NCBI GenBank assembly: GCA_023639215.1
Contig: CP097899.1
Span: 751,501 to 815,500, forward strand
Direction: 5' to 3'
Source: Candidatus Pristimantibacillus lignocellulolyticus
GTDB taxonomy: Bacteria > Bacillota > Bacilli > Paenibacillales > Paenibacillaceae
Length of the DNA stretch: 64,000 nt
A program made the translations under genes and the position numbers. Every line of letters starts with the position of its first letter. Position 1 is the first letter of the stretch. Shown piece by piece: positions 17,815 through 27,440 of this stretch. Under the pieces are notes generated by a model, which worked only from the letters and a program-made list of their open reading frames with translations, was not told where the DNA came from and searched no databases.

Positions 17815-20574
17815 ATGCGTGAACGATTAAGTATGGATAAGGATTGGCTTTTTCACTTAGGAGAACTACAACGTAATGATGAATCATCTCATGATGCGAT
17901 ATATGGAAATGCAAAAGCAGGTGGATTAAAAGGTGCTGCTAGCATCGAATGGAATGATAATGAATGGGATACTGTCCAATTACCTCACGATTGGTCTTAT
18001 CAATTGCCATTTGACCGTGAGCACGGTATTGCCGACTTCGGTTATAAGCAAAGAGGTACAGGATGGTATCGTAAAAAATTCAAACTTTCAACTGAAGATG
18101 AAGGAAAACAGCTATTACTTGAATTTGATGGAATTGCTACACATGCTACGATTTACTTGAATGGTAGCATATTAGAAAGAAACTTCTGTGGATATACAAG
18201 CTTCGCAGTAGATATTACGGATCGGGCATTCTATGGTGATCGTCCTAACCTACTAGTTGTCAAAGTCGATGCTTCTATTTCCGAGGGCTGGTGGTATGAG
18301 GGTGCAGGTATCTATCGTCATGTGTGGCTGACGAAAACAGCTCCAATACATATTGATCATCGTGGTGTGTGGGTTCGTCCAGAGAAACAAGAAGACAAGC
18401 AGTGGCATACTCATATAGAAACAAAACTTAGCAACGATGCCCCTGAGCGTGCAGAGTACAAGCTCATTTCTCGAATCTATAATGATAAAAAGCTGTTAGT
18501 TGCTGAGGATATTTATTCTGATGTACTAGAATCTGGAGTAGCAAAGTCGATTAATACACAAATTCCTATGCAAGATCCTGAACTTTGGGATATAGATGCA
18601 CCACATTTATACGAACTACACTCAATTATCGAATGTAATGGTCAGATGATCGATCGAGTAACTACGACTTTTGGTTATCGTACGATTCGTATTTGTCCAG
18701 ATAAGGGCTTCTATCTCAATGAACGCCAGCTAAAGCTAAAGGGAACTTGTAATCATCAGGATCATGCAGGGGTGGGAGTTGCTTTACCAGATTCCTTGCA
18801 AGAATATCGTATTAAGCGCTTAAAAGATATGGGTAGTAATGCATATCGTTGTGCACATCACAATCCTACACCCGAATTATTAGAGGCTTGTGACCGCTTA
18901 GGAATGCTCGTTATGGATGAGAATAGAAATTTTGATAGCTCACGAGAAGGAATACTTCAAGTCGAGAATATGGTTACTAGAGATCGTAACCATCCATCAG
19001 TTATTTTTTATAGTTTGTTTAACGAAGAACCACTTCAAGGAACACCTATCGGTAGAAAGATGTTCCAGCGCATGAAGAAAGCAGTACAACAATTAGATCC
19101 TACTCGCCCGATATTAGGAGCTATGCATGGCGGTGTAATGGAGGATCATGGTATCGCAGATATTTCAGATATTACTGGTTTTAACTATATGAATGGCGCT
19201 TACGATAAATTTAAAGAGAAGCATCCTCAGCAACCAATGATCGGCTCAGAAACAGTTAGTGCCTTTTCGACTCGTAACTGCTATGAAAGTAACACTACCA
19301 CACAAGTGTTTGACAGCTATGATCGTGAACGTGCCAACTGGGGTAACACCGTTCGTGAATCTTGGAAAACAATCAATACTCGAGATTACGTTATGGGTAC
19401 TTTCGTCTGGACTGGCTTCGATTACCGTGGAGAACCCACTCCTTATGAATGGCCAAGTGTTAGTACACACTTTGGTATTATGGATACTTGTGGCTTCCCT
19501 AAGGATGCCTATTACTTGTATCAAGCATTTTGGCTAGACGATCCAATTTTGCATATTCTCCCACATTGGAACTGGCAAGGTAAAGAAGGACATTCGATCG
19601 ACGTCATGGCTCATACGAATTGCGATGAGGTTGCTCTTTATATCAATGGTAAATTAGTAAGCCGTCAATCCGTAGATATTTACGAACAATTAACGTGGAA
19701 AGTTCCTTATGAACCAGGTGTTCTGAAGGCTGAGGGATACCGTAATCAACAGCTTGTTAAAGTAACGGAAGTGAAAACTACGGGAGAAGCTGTTGCTCTT
19801 AAGGCTGAACTACAAAAGTCAGAGCTACTTAGTAATGGTAAAGATGCGACAGTCGTTAATATTTATGCGATTGATAAAGACAACAATTTTGTTCCAACTG
19901 ACAATCGTCTTCTAACCTTCTCTATTCAAGGTGATGGCAAAATATTAGGCTCCGGTAATGGTAATCCTAACAGTCACGAATCTGATATTAGTAACGAACG
20001 TCATTTATTTAACGGCTGTATGCAGTTAATTATTCAAAGTACTGCTGGTACTACACCAATTACACTGCAATTTGAAGGCACTGGTTTAGAGACGTTACAG
20101 ATTCCTATCCCCGTCATTACTACTGATGAATATCTTCATATACCATCCGTAAGTGAGCGCTATATTAACGAATGGATCGTTTCTCAAACACCATATGAGG
20201 AGCGCCCTGACGCTAATATGGAAATTGCGACTACGGATATGAATAGCTGGGAAAAAGTAGATGTAAGCTTCGGGGCAAGAGAAACATTAAAAGGAATCGA
20301 CGGCTATGTTATTTATCGTAATCGTATCCCAATGTCGTTTGTTCAAAATGAACAAGCCCCATATCTATGGTTCCATTCTATCTGTGGAAACGCTGAAATC
20401 TATATCAATGAAAAGCTTGTCCTTAAGCAAGATTTCCCGTGGTCAATGGATTTGGAAGTTCCACTTAGTTTACCTTTTGACAATGAAATGATTACCATTA
20501 CAGTATTACTAGCTATTAACAAAGAAATGTACAGTCCAGGTGTAAACGGAGCTGTATCGATTAGAACCAAGTAA
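17815..20574 (+). CDS. GH2 beta-galactosidase-like glycoside hydrolase
   Basis: 919 residues from the ATG at 17815, which has GAGAGG nine bases upstream; earlier in-frame starts (TTG 17761, ATG 17806) have no usable site. GH2 sugar-binding domain (about 1-180, DWLFHLGE, RGTGWYRKKF), an immunoglobulin-like domain, then the TIM barrel with acid/base Glu404 in LFNEEP and nucleophile Glu479 in IGSETVS. After the barrel come a DUF4982-like domain (LYINGKLVSRQ) and beta-sandwich modules. No signal peptide, so it acts in the cytoplasm on imported oligosaccharides. Beta-galactosidase is the commonest activity of this architecture, but beta-glucuronidase or others are possible. Confidence 0.88.
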   Translation: MRERLSMDKDWLFHLGELQRNDESSHDAIYGNAKAGGLKGAASIEWNDNEWDTVQLPHDWSYQLPFDREHGIADFGYKQRGTGWYRKKFKLSTEDEGKQLLLEFDGIATHATIYLNGSILERNFCGYTSFAVDITDRAFYGDRPNLLVVKVDASISEGWWYEGAGIYRHVWLTKTAPIHIDHRGVWVRPEKQEDKQWHTHIETKLSNDAPERAEYKLISRIYNDKKLLVAEDIYSDVLESGVAKSINTQIPMQDPELWDIDAPHLYELHSIIECNGQMIDRVTTTFGYRTIRICPDKGFYLNERQLKLKGTCNHQDHAGVGVALPDSLQEYRIKRLKDMGSNAYRCAHHNPTPELLEACDRLGMLVMDENRNFDSSREGILQVENMVTRDRNHPSVIFYSLFNEEPLQGTPIGRKMFQRMKKAVQQLDPTRPILGAMHGGVMEDHGIADISDITGFNYMNGAYDKFKEKHPQQPMIGSETVSAFSTRNCYESNTTTQVFDSYDRERANWGNTVRESWKTINTRDYVMGTFVWTGFDYRGEPTPYEWPSVSTHFGIMDTCGFPKDAYYLYQAFWLDDPILHILPHWNWQGKEGHSIDVMAHTNCDEVALYINGKLVSRQSVDIYEQLTWKVPYEPGVLKAEGYRNQQLVKVTEVKTTGEAVALKAELQKSELLSNGKDATVVNIYAIDKDNNFVPTDNRLLTFSIQGDGKILGSGNGNPNSHESDISNERHLFNGCMQLIIQSTAGTTPITLQFEGTGLETLQIPIPVITTDEYLHIPSVSERYINEWIVSQTPYEERPDANMEIATTDMNSWEKVDVSFGARETLKGIDGYVIYRNRIPMSFVQNEQAPYLWFHSICGNAEIYINEKLVLKQDFPWSMDLEVPLSLPFDNEMITITVLLAINKEMYSPGVNGAVSIRTK

Positions 20575-20583
20575 ACGTAAACG

Positions 20584-20637
20584 AAAAAAAGCTAATCCCT
20601 TAGTTATCGTAAGATAATTAGAGGATTAGCTTTTTCA
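20584..20637. terminator. Bidirectional terminator between the GH2 gene and deoC
   Basis: A long stem (GCTAATCCCTTAGTTATC against GATAATTAGAGGATTAGC, 4-base loop) flanked by an A-run on the left and a T-run on the right, so it can end transcription from both convergent genes. Confidence 0.88.
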
Positions 20638-20643
20638 TTTACA

Positions 20644-21324
20644 CTAGTAATCACTAGCAACTGATTCTGCTTTGTTCACAATAGCTATACCTGCACTAGC
20701 ACCAATACGAGATGCACCTGCTTTAATCATTGCAACTGTTGTATCGTAATCACGAATGCCTCCTGATGCTTTCACACCAACCTCAGCACCTACAGTGTGT
20801 CTCATTAGAGCAATATGCTCTACGCTAGCACCGCCCGAGCTGAATCCAGTAGATGTTTTCACAAACTGTGCACCTGCTTCTACAGCTAGCTGACAAGCTA
20901 TCACAATCTCTTCATTCGTAAGCAAACTTGTTTCTAGAATCACCTTCACAGTTGCATTAGCACCCGAGGCATTTACAACCGCTTCAATATCCGATTTGAC
21001 TGCACTTAAAAACCTACTTTTTAAGTAACCGACATTGAGTACCATATCAATTTCAGTTGCGCCATCCGCTACAGCCTGCTGAGCTTCTAACGCCTTAATT
21101 GATGTTGTATTTGCTCCTAACGGGAATCCTATGACCGTTGTAATACCTACTTCACGATCGTCTTGTAATTGCTCTGACGCAAGCTTTACCCAGCATGGTT
21201 GAATACATACCGTTGCAAATCGATATTGTTTAGCTTCTGTGCATAATTGAATAATGTTTTGCTCCGTAGCATCAGCTTTGAGCAAGGTATGATCAATATA
21301 AGAAGCTAGTTGATTTCCGTTCAT
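20644..21324 (-). CDS. deoC: Deoxyribose-phosphate aldolase
   Basis: 226 residues, ribosome binding site AGGAGTG. It cleaves 2-deoxyribose 5-phosphate into glyceraldehyde 3-phosphate and acetaldehyde in deoxynucleoside breakdown. The N-terminus YIDHTLLKAD and the Schiff-base lysine in FVKTSTGFSSGGA are diagnostic, and the second lysine appears in VGVKASGGIRDYDT. The length is usual. It stands alone, without deoxynucleoside kinase or phosphorylase genes beside it. Confidence 0.95.
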   Translation of the reverse strand: MNGNQLASYIDHTLLKADATEQNIIQLCTEAKQYRFATVCIQPCWVKLASEQLQDDREVGITTVIGFPLGANTTSIKALEAQQAVADGATEIDMVLNVGYLKSRFLSAVKSDIEAVVNASGANATVKVILETSLLTNEEIVIACQLAVEAGAQFVKTSTGFSSGGASVEHIALMRHTVGAEVGVKASGGIRDYDTTVAMIKAGASRIGASAGIAIVNKAESVASDY

Positions 21325-21492
21325 TATTAGACACTCCTGTCATCGATATTTCATTGACATTATTGTAACGTTAATGAAATGAAATAGCTATTCCAGAAGT
21401 ACTATTTATATTACTTCAGAAGATTAATTTTCAATAAGACATAAGCGAATGCAAATAACTATACAGATAGTACAAACCCTCTGTAAAAACAT

Positions 21493-21521
21493 GGTCATGA
21501 TTACCCTGCAGTATCATGACC
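21493..21521 (-). terminator. Terminator after the diaminopimelate dehydrogenase gene
   Basis: GGTCATGATTA pairs with TATCATGACC around an 8-base loop, followed on the minus strand by ATGTTTTTAC. It lies just after the stop codon at 21529. Confidence 0.7.
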
Positions 21522-21528
21522 AGTCTCA

Positions 21529-22506
21529 TTACAATAATTCTTTACGAAGTTCAGCAGCTGATTTTGGAGACAAGTAACCGAAAGGAATATCGAATACTGT
21601 CTTAGCACCTTTTTGTCCTTCATTTGCAAGCTTGTAAGCCGCACGTGCATAAGCAACTAGAACGCTTGAAGTGAATTCTGGATTACTTTCCAAGTTCAAA
21701 CCAAACTCCATAATTTGCGTAGTATTTTCACCAGTGGTACCACTTCTTAGTACAAGTCCACCATGAGGCATAGCAGAGTGATTAGCTTCTAATTCTTCTT
21801 CAGAGATAAAGTTAACGATTGTATCGTAATCTGCGAAGTAGTTAGGCATAGAAACGATTTCTTCTCTAATGCGCTCAAGATCCGCACCTTCTTCAGCTAC
21901 TACATAGCATTCACGAAGATGTTTTTCACGAGTAGAAAACTCAGGGTTTTCACCGTTACGTACACGTTGTACCGCATCTTCAACTGGAATAGTGTATTGT
22001 TTACCGTTTTTCACGCCTGCAACACGACGAATCGCATCAGAGTGACCTTGACTTACACCTTTACCCCAGAAAGTATATCCATTACCTACAGGTAAGATGG
22101 ATTCAAACAACAATCTGTTCAAAGAGAATAGACCTGGGTCCCAGCCTGTTGAAATAACGGCTACTTTACCACTTTCATTAGCAGCAGCATTAACTTCATC
22201 GAAGTAATCTGGAATTTTAGCATGAGTGTCAAAGCTGTCAACTACGTTGAACATTTTCGCAAATTGCGGTCCTTGTTCAGGAAGATCTGTAGCAGAACCT
22301 CCACATAGAATCATGACATCAATGTCATTTACAAAGTTTGTTGCATCCTCGATCGAATATGCTTTTGTGTCAGAAGAAATAGTTGCAGGATCTCTTCGAG
22401 TGAAAATTGCATCCACTTGCATATCCGGATTTTGTGCGATGGATAATTCAACGCCACGGCCAAGATTGCCGTATCCTACGATTCCAACGCGAATCCGCTT
22501 AGTCAT
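21529..22506 (-). CDS. ddh: meso-Diaminopimelate D-dehydrogenase
   Basis: 325 residues, ribosome binding site AAAGGTGAG. It makes meso-diaminopimelate in one NADPH-dependent step from tetrahydrodipicolinate and ammonia, for lysine and peptidoglycan. The Rossmann motif VGIVGYGNLGRGVE, ILCGGSATDLPEQGP, STGWDPGLFS and FWGKGVSQGHSDAIRR are characteristic. The gene lies 45 bp behind glutamate dehydrogenase in the same direction and is followed by a terminator, so the two probably form an operon. Confidence 0.94.
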   Translation of the reverse strand: MTKRIRVGIVGYGNLGRGVELSIAQNPDMQVDAIFTRRDPATISSDTKAYSIEDATNFVNDIDVMILCGGSATDLPEQGPQFAKMFNVVDSFDTHAKIPDYFDEVNAAANESGKVAVISTGWDPGLFSLNRLLFESILPVGNGYTFWGKGVSQGHSDAIRRVAGVKNGKQYTIPVEDAVQRVRNGENPEFSTREKHLRECYVVAEEGADLERIREEIVSMPNYFADYDTIVNFISEEELEANHSAMPHGGLVLRSGTTGENTTQIMEFGLNLESNPEFTSSVLVAYARAAYKLANEGQKGAKTVFDIPFGYLSPKSAAELRKELL

Positions 22507-22551
22507 AATTGAAAACTCACCTTTCTTTAATAAAAGTTTGATTCTAGAAGC

Positions 22552-23811
22552 TTAAACCCAGCCTCTTGCTTCCATTGCAGCAGAGATGCGTTTAATTGCG
22601 ATCATGTATGCAGCTTTACGAAGGTTTACATTGTATTCTTTCGCAAGATCACGAACTTCCTTATATGAGTTAATCATAATTACTTCTAGTTTTTCAAGTA
22701 CTTCTTCTTCGCTCCAGTAATAATTCATCAAGTTTTGTACCCACTCGAAGTAAGAAACCGTTACGCCACCTGCATTTGCAAGTACGTCAGGAATAACGAT
22801 AATTCCTTTTTCAGTAAGAACGCGATCAGCTTCAGGAGTAGTAGGTCCATTAGCTGCTTCAGCTACGATTGTTGCTTTAATAGCTGCTGCATTTGAAGAA
22901 GTAATTACATTTTCAAGAGCTGCAGGGATAAGAACAGTTACATCAAGTTCAAGTAAAGCTTCGTTTGAAATATGGAATTCTTTGCCATAGTCAAGAATAG
23001 AAGCATTATCTTTAAGCTCTCCAACTTTAGCAAGATCTAGTCCGTTAGGATCGTAGATACCACCTTTAGAGTCACTTACTGCTACTACTTTACAACCAGC
23101 TTCATCAAGAAGACGAGCTGCGATACGACCAGCATTACCGAAACCTTGAATAGCAACTGTAGCTTCACTAGCAGTTTTACCCATATCTTCAAGTGATGCA
23201 AGAATTGTATATACACAACCTTGAGCAGTTGCTTCATTACGACCTTTAGAACCACCAAGAATAAGCGGTTTACCAGTAATTACACCAGGAGAGTTTACAC
23301 CAGCAAGTTTGCTGTAAGTATCCATCATCCAACCCATAGTTTGAGCATTAGTGTATACGTCTGGAGCAGGAATATCTTTTTGAGGACCAACGAAAGCAGC
23401 AATTGCTTCCATGAAACCACGGCTAATTCTTTCTAGTTCACCTTTACTATGCTCACGTGGGTTACAAATAACTCCACCTTTACCACCACCGTAAGGAAGG
23501 CCAACTACACCACACTTAAAGCTCATCCACATGGATAGTGCTTTTACTTCGTCCAATGTCACATCTGGATGGAAGCGAATTCCACCTTTAGTAGGACCAA
23601 TTGCATCATTATGTTGTGAACGGTATCCTTCAAACACACGTACAGAACCATCATCCATTTTAATTGGGAAGTTAACTGTAAGAACACGCATAGGACGTTT
23701 CAATACATCCGAAATATGCTCCGGCAAATTAAGTAGTGCTGCTGCTGCATCAACTTGTTGTTGTGCAATCTCATATGGATTTAGAGTTTCTTGAATAACT
23801 GATACTGTCAT
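22552..23811 (-). CDS. gudB: NAD-type glutamate dehydrogenase (GudB/RocG family)
   Basis: 419 residues, ribosome binding site AAGGGG. It interconverts glutamate and 2-oxoglutarate plus ammonia. The catalytic region PYGGGKGGVICNP, the substrate motif GPTKGGIRFHPDVT and the Rossmann motif IQGFGNAGRIAARLL are intact. The length is that of Bacillus GudB and RocG; I cannot tell the two apart from sequence alone, so the symbol is tentative. First gene of the pair with ddh. Confidence 0.92.
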   Translation of the reverse strand: MTVSVIQETLNPYEIAQQQVDAAAALLNLPEHISDVLKRPMRVLTVNFPIKMDDGSVRVFEGYRSQHNDAIGPTKGGIRFHPDVTLDEVKALSMWMSFKCGVVGLPYGGGKGGVICNPREHSKGELERISRGFMEAIAAFVGPQKDIPAPDVYTNAQTMGWMMDTYSKLAGVNSPGVITGKPLILGGSKGRNEATAQGCVYTILASLEDMGKTASEATVAIQGFGNAGRIAARLLDEAGCKVVAVSDSKGGIYDPNGLDLAKVGELKDNASILDYGKEFHISNEALLELDVTVLIPAALENVITSSNAAAIKATIVAEAANGPTTPEADRVLTEKGIIVIPDVLANAGGVTVSYFEWVQNLMNYYWSEEEVLEKLEVIMINSYKEVRDLAKEYNVNLRKAAYMIAIKRISAAMEARGWV

Positions 23812-23832
23812 AATAGATCTGCCCCTTATAAG

Positions 23833-24276
23833 TGAATTCGACCACCTGTTTGTGTCGTTTGTTACATCATACTCCTATATTTATATTTTGGGAAGAATAA
23901 TGTGTGCATATAGTGCAAACTTTTTTGGTAATATTACATTGTAAACTAATATAACATTATGGTGTAATATAAGTTTATGATTAAGAATAGATTATGTAAC
24001 ATTTTGAATGTATTTACCATTATTTAATAGCATATTACATTAAAACCACTTACATCACCTAATCTGTGACAGGTATTTATAAGTTTAATTATCAACTATC
24101 GTTAGTTTTTTCATTAACGGACTAGCATTTCCGATAAACCTATCGATACTTTATATGTAATAGTACTGTTTACATCTCGACTTACGATCATATCGTTCAC
24201 AATTCGTTCATATTTAATAGCTTAGAAAAAGCACTGTACAAAAAGTGCAAACTTCTAAATTTTATTATTTTCCCAT
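23833..24276. other. AT-rich upstream region of the glutamate dehydrogenase gene
   Basis: No open frame with a ribosome binding site was seen. The stretch is strongly AT-rich with several TTACAT and AATATTAC runs. It should contain the gudB promoter, but no single convincing -35/-10 pair stands out. Confidence 0.5.
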
Positions 24277-24332
24277 TAAAAAAGAGTGCTTCCCTTATTA
24301 GCGGTTAACTAATGTTGGAAAAGCACTCTTTT
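24277..24332 (-). terminator. Terminator of the pot operon, beyond the two repeats
   Basis: AAAAGAGTGCTT pairs with AAGCACTCTTTT around a loop of about 28 bases, followed by a T-run on the minus strand. It lies 430 bases after the potD stop, so the two structured repeats between them would be in the 3' untranslated part of the pot transcript. Confidence 0.7.
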
Positions 24333-24363
24333 CAAATTTGCATTTTTCTACATTATAAAGATA

Positions 24364-24571
24364 TTCAAAACAGTTGCTTGTCAGCGCTAAGAAGATGCCA
24401 TGAAGCTAGGAAAGTGAAGCGCGTAACGTACGTTATTGGTACTTGAGCACTTACAATGTTTCTATAAGAAACATACTTCGAAAGCTTTTGCTTAACGACC
24501 GATGAATGGCAGCTTCGACGTCGAATCCACTACGAAGTCAATCATCGCGATCACAAGTGAGTGTTTTGAAC
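24364..24571 (+). repeat. Structured interspersed repeat, copy A (long variant)
   Basis: Ends TTCAAAACAGTTGCTTGT and ACAAGTGAGTGTTTTGAA are complementary apart from one mismatch. The core shares TCAGCGC.AAGAAGATG, AACGTACGTTATTGGTAC and GACCGATGAATGGCAGC with copy B. It differs by an insert of about 36 bases after GAGCACT that contains the hairpin ATGTTTCT-ATA-AGAAACAT. Orientation is that of the + strand, against potD. Confidence 0.85.
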
Positions 24572-24588
24572 TACCTTTTCCAATAAAG

Positions 24589-24757
24589 GTTCAAAACAGT
24601 TGCTTGTCAGCGCCGAGAAGATGCCATGAAGCTAGGAAAGTGAAGCGCGCAACGTACGTTATTGGTACGTGAGCACTGGATCGACCGATGAATGGCAGCT
24701 TCGACGTCGAGTCCACTACGAAGTCAATCATCGCGATCACAAGTGACTGTTTTGAAC
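24589..24757 (+). repeat. Structured interspersed repeat, copy B
   Basis: 169 bp. Terminal arms GTTCAAAACAGTTGCTTGT and ACAAGTGACTGTTTTGAAC pair over 19 positions as RNA on the + strand, with one U-G and one G-U. Inside, TGCCAT pairs with ATGGCA and ACGTAC with GTACGT. The right end stops eight bases from the potD stop codon (24765-24767). Only 17 bp separate it from copy A, so the two form a tandem pair. Confidence 0.88.
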
Positions 24758-24764
24758 TACCTCT

Positions 24765-25838
24765 CTACTTGCGATGCATTTTGAACTCCAGGAACAGCTC
24801 ATTATAATGGCTCAACATTCTCGGTCCAAGATTCTCATACACTTCCAAGCGGGAAGTCAGTTCTTCATCGGGATAGAAGCGCTCATCACTTGAAATCTCC
24901 TCGTCTAGTAACTCCAGTGCAGCATCATTTGGCGTAGAGTATCCTACATAATCTGTATTTTGCGCCGCTACTTCTGGATCAAGCATGAAGTTGATGAATT
25001 GATGTGCACCTTCAATATTACGGGCAGTTGAAGGAATAACGATGTTATCAAACCAAAGGTTAGAACCCTCACTAGGAACGATATAATCGAGTTTTTCATT
25101 TTCATCCATAATCTCCCTGGCATCACCAGACCATACTAATGCAGCAGCAGCTTCTTCATTAGCCATTAGCATCTTGATCTCATCACCAACAATCGCTTTT
25201 ACATTAGGCGTAAGTTGAGATAGCTTCTTAAGCGCTTCTTGTAAATGTTCTTCATTCGTGTCATTCAAAGAATAACCTAACGAATTCAACCCCATGCCAA
25301 TAACTTCACGTGCGCCATCAAGCAGAAATACTTTATTGTCTAACTGCTCGTTCCACAAGTCATCCCAACTTTCGAACGTTAGATCACCTACAAGTTCTGG
25401 ATTATAGACGACACCTACAGTTCCCCAGAAGTAAGGAATGGAATATTCATTGTTAGGATCAAAGGAAAGATCAAGAAAATTAGGGTCTATATTTTTCAAA
25501 TTAGGTAGCTGATTATGATCAATTGGCAGTAATAATCCTTCTGCCTTCATCTTATCTAGCGCATATTCCGACGGGATACTTATATCAAACGTTGTACCAC
25601 CTTGCTTAATCTTCGTCATCATCGCTTCATTCGAATCAAACGTTTGGTAGATGACTTTAATACCTGTTTCAGATTCAAAACGTTCAATCAACTCAGGATC
25701 AATGTAATCTCCCCAATTATAAATCGTTAACGTGTTATTTCCAGAGTAACCTTCACTCCTATTCATGTAATTAACGAGATAGATTAAGGCGAAGCAGACA
25801 ACAAACACGAGAATGAACATTCTTGATATTTGTTTCAT
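24765..25838 (-). CDS. potD: Spermidine/putrescine-binding protein of the Pot transporter
   Basis: 357 residues. The N-terminus has a membrane helix (about 7-24) but no lipobox, so it may be an uncleaved membrane anchor rather than a lipoprotein. The binding fold starts with LTIYNWGDYIDPELIERFE, a strong PotD/PotF signature, and has FDISIPSEYALDKM and ALVWSGDAREI. It binds polyamine outside the cell. Its start overlaps the end of potC by four bases (ATGA), which indicates translational coupling. Confidence 0.93.
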   Translation of the reverse strand: MKQISRMFILVFVVCFALIYLVNYMNRSEGYSGNNTLTIYNWGDYIDPELIERFESETGIKVIYQTFDSNEAMMTKIKQGGTTFDISIPSEYALDKMKAEGLLLPIDHNQLPNLKNIDPNFLDLSFDPNNEYSIPYFWGTVGVVYNPELVGDLTFESWDDLWNEQLDNKVFLLDGAREVIGMGLNSLGYSLNDTNEEHLQEALKKLSQLTPNVKAIVGDEIKMLMANEEAAAALVWSGDAREIMDENEKLDYIVPSEGSNLWFDNIVIPSTARNIEGAHQFINFMLDPEVAAQNTDYVGYSTPNDAALELLDEEISSDERFYPDEELTSRLEVYENLGPRMLSHYNELFLEFKMHRK

Positions 25839-26638
25839 TGTTTAGCCCCCTTATCTTCTAAACGGTTATTACGTTGGTTAATGAAGTAATATCCAATAAC
25901 CAGTAATATCGTGAATAAGAATATAAGCGTTGACAGGGCATTAATTGATAGTGAAACCCCTTGTCTAGCGCGGGAATAGATTTCCACTGCTAATGTAGAG
26001 TATCCATTACCTGTTACAAAGAATGTAACCGCAAAATCATCTAAGGAATAAGTTAATGCCATAAAGAATCCTGCAAAAATACCCGATTTAATAAATGGCA
26101 TAATAACACGAGCAATAACATGCCATGTACTCGCTCCTAGATCACGTGCAGCGTCAATTAAGGAATCGTTCATTTCCTGTAGCTTTGGTAGCACCATAAT
26201 AACTACAATCGGAATACTAAATGCAATATGAGAAAGCAATACCGATACAAACCCAAGCTTCACACCTACGATTGTAAACAAAATTAGGAACGAGGCTCCA
26301 ATAATAACATCTGGACTAACGATCAAAACATTGTTAAGCGTAAGCAATGTTTGTTTGGACTTACTACGCATAAAGTGAATCGCAATTGCACCAAACACGC
26401 CAATAATCGTGGAAATGGCTGCTGATAATAGCGCAATAACGAATGTATTCAACACGATTATTAATAGACGCGTATCTTGCATCACTTCTTTGTAATGATC
26501 TAATGTGAACCCTTCAAAGCCTGTCATTGTTCCACCGCTGTTAAAGGAATACACCATTAGATAGACAATTGGAGCATACAGCACGATGAATACTGCAATG
26601 AGATATATACGAGAGAACTTTAATTTATCGTTTAACAA
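25835..26638 (-). CDS. potC: Spermidine/putrescine ABC transporter permease PotC
   Basis: 267 residues with six helices. The N-terminal YAPIVYLMVYSFNSGG and the EAA loop DAARDLGASTWHVIARVIMP are typical of PotC/PotI. It overlaps potB by 14 bases and potD by four, so all are made from one transcript. Confidence 0.93.
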   Translation of the reverse strand: MLNDKLKFSRIYLIAVFIVLYAPIVYLMVYSFNSGGTMTGFEGFTLDHYKEVMQDTRLLIIVLNTFVIALLSAAISTIIGVFGAIAIHFMRSKSKQTLLTLNNVLIVSPDVIIGASFLILFTIVGVKLGFVSVLLSHIAFSIPIVVIMVLPKLQEMNDSLIDAARDLGASTWHVIARVIMPFIKSGIFAGFFMALTYSLDDFAVTFFVTGNGYSTLAVEIYSRARQGVSLSINALSTLIFLFTILLVIGYYFINQRNNRLEDKGAKQ

Positions 26639-27440
26639 GAACTATCCCTCGCTTCCTAAGACCCATGAGCAACATAACAACGACCATGATAATAATTAAG
26701 AAAACGGCAATTGTTGCCCCCATTCCCCAGTCTTGTGTCACTAGGAAATGCTGTTCAATAGCAGTACCAAGCGTAATTACTCTATTCCCAGCTATTAAAC
26801 GAGTAAGCATGAACAGTGACAGCGCAGGAATAAATACGGCAATACAACCTGCCTTAACACCATCTAAAGTTAGAGGGAAAATAACTTTGCGAAATGTCCC
26901 CATTGAGGACGCACCGAGATCTCTTGCTGCATAGATAAGAGATGGATTCATTTTCTCTAATGCATTGTAGATCGGTAAGATCATAAACGGAATAAAGATA
27001 TATACCGATACAAAAATAAAACTGAAATCGGTAAATAAGATTTGACGATTTCCAATACCAATCGTTTCAAGCACTGCATTGACCACACCATACGTACCAA
27101 ATATACCGATAAATGCGTATGCTTTTAACAACAGGTTAATCCAGCTAGGTAATATGATCAGTAATAGCCATAATGACTTATGCTTCGTTTTTGTCAATAA
27201 ATAGGCCGTAGGATACGCAATTGCCAGTGAGAATATTGTTATGAGCAATGCATACCAAAATGAGCTCAATGTCATCTTCATATAGACTGGTGTGAAGAAC
27301 TTTTGATAATTTTCAAATGTGAATGCTCCTTCAACATTAAAGAAAGAGTAATACACGATTAGAATAATCGGAGCTATTACGAATAAAACAATCCATAAAA
27401 AATAAGGAACCAAATATATATTGCGAGTTCTAGCTTCCAT
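26625..27440 (-). CDS. potB: Spermidine/putrescine ABC transporter permease PotB
   Basis: 271 residues, ribosome binding site GGAGATG inside the end of potA. Six helices, N-terminal YFLWIVLFVIAPIILIVYYS and the EAA loop YAARDLGASSMGTFRKVIFP are those of PotB. It forms the membrane channel with PotC. Confidence 0.93.
   Translation of the reverse strand: MEARTRNIYLVPYFLWIVLFVIAPIILIVYYSFFNVEGAFTFENYQKFFTPVYMKMTLSSFWYALLITIFSLAIAYPTAYLLTKTKHKSLWLLLIILPSWINLLLKAYAFIGIFGTYGVVNAVLETIGIGNRQILFTDFSFIFVSVYIFIPFMILPIYNALEKMNPSLIYAARDLGASSMGTFRKVIFPLTLDGVKAGCIAVFIPALSLFMLTRLIAGNRVITLGTAIEQHFLVTQDWGMGATIAVFLIIIMVVVMLLMGLRKRGIVLVKR

Noticed and set aside
19246..19537. Overlapping 92-codon open frames on both strands within the GH2 gene
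   Set aside because: Shadow frames inside a clearly conserved catalytic region.
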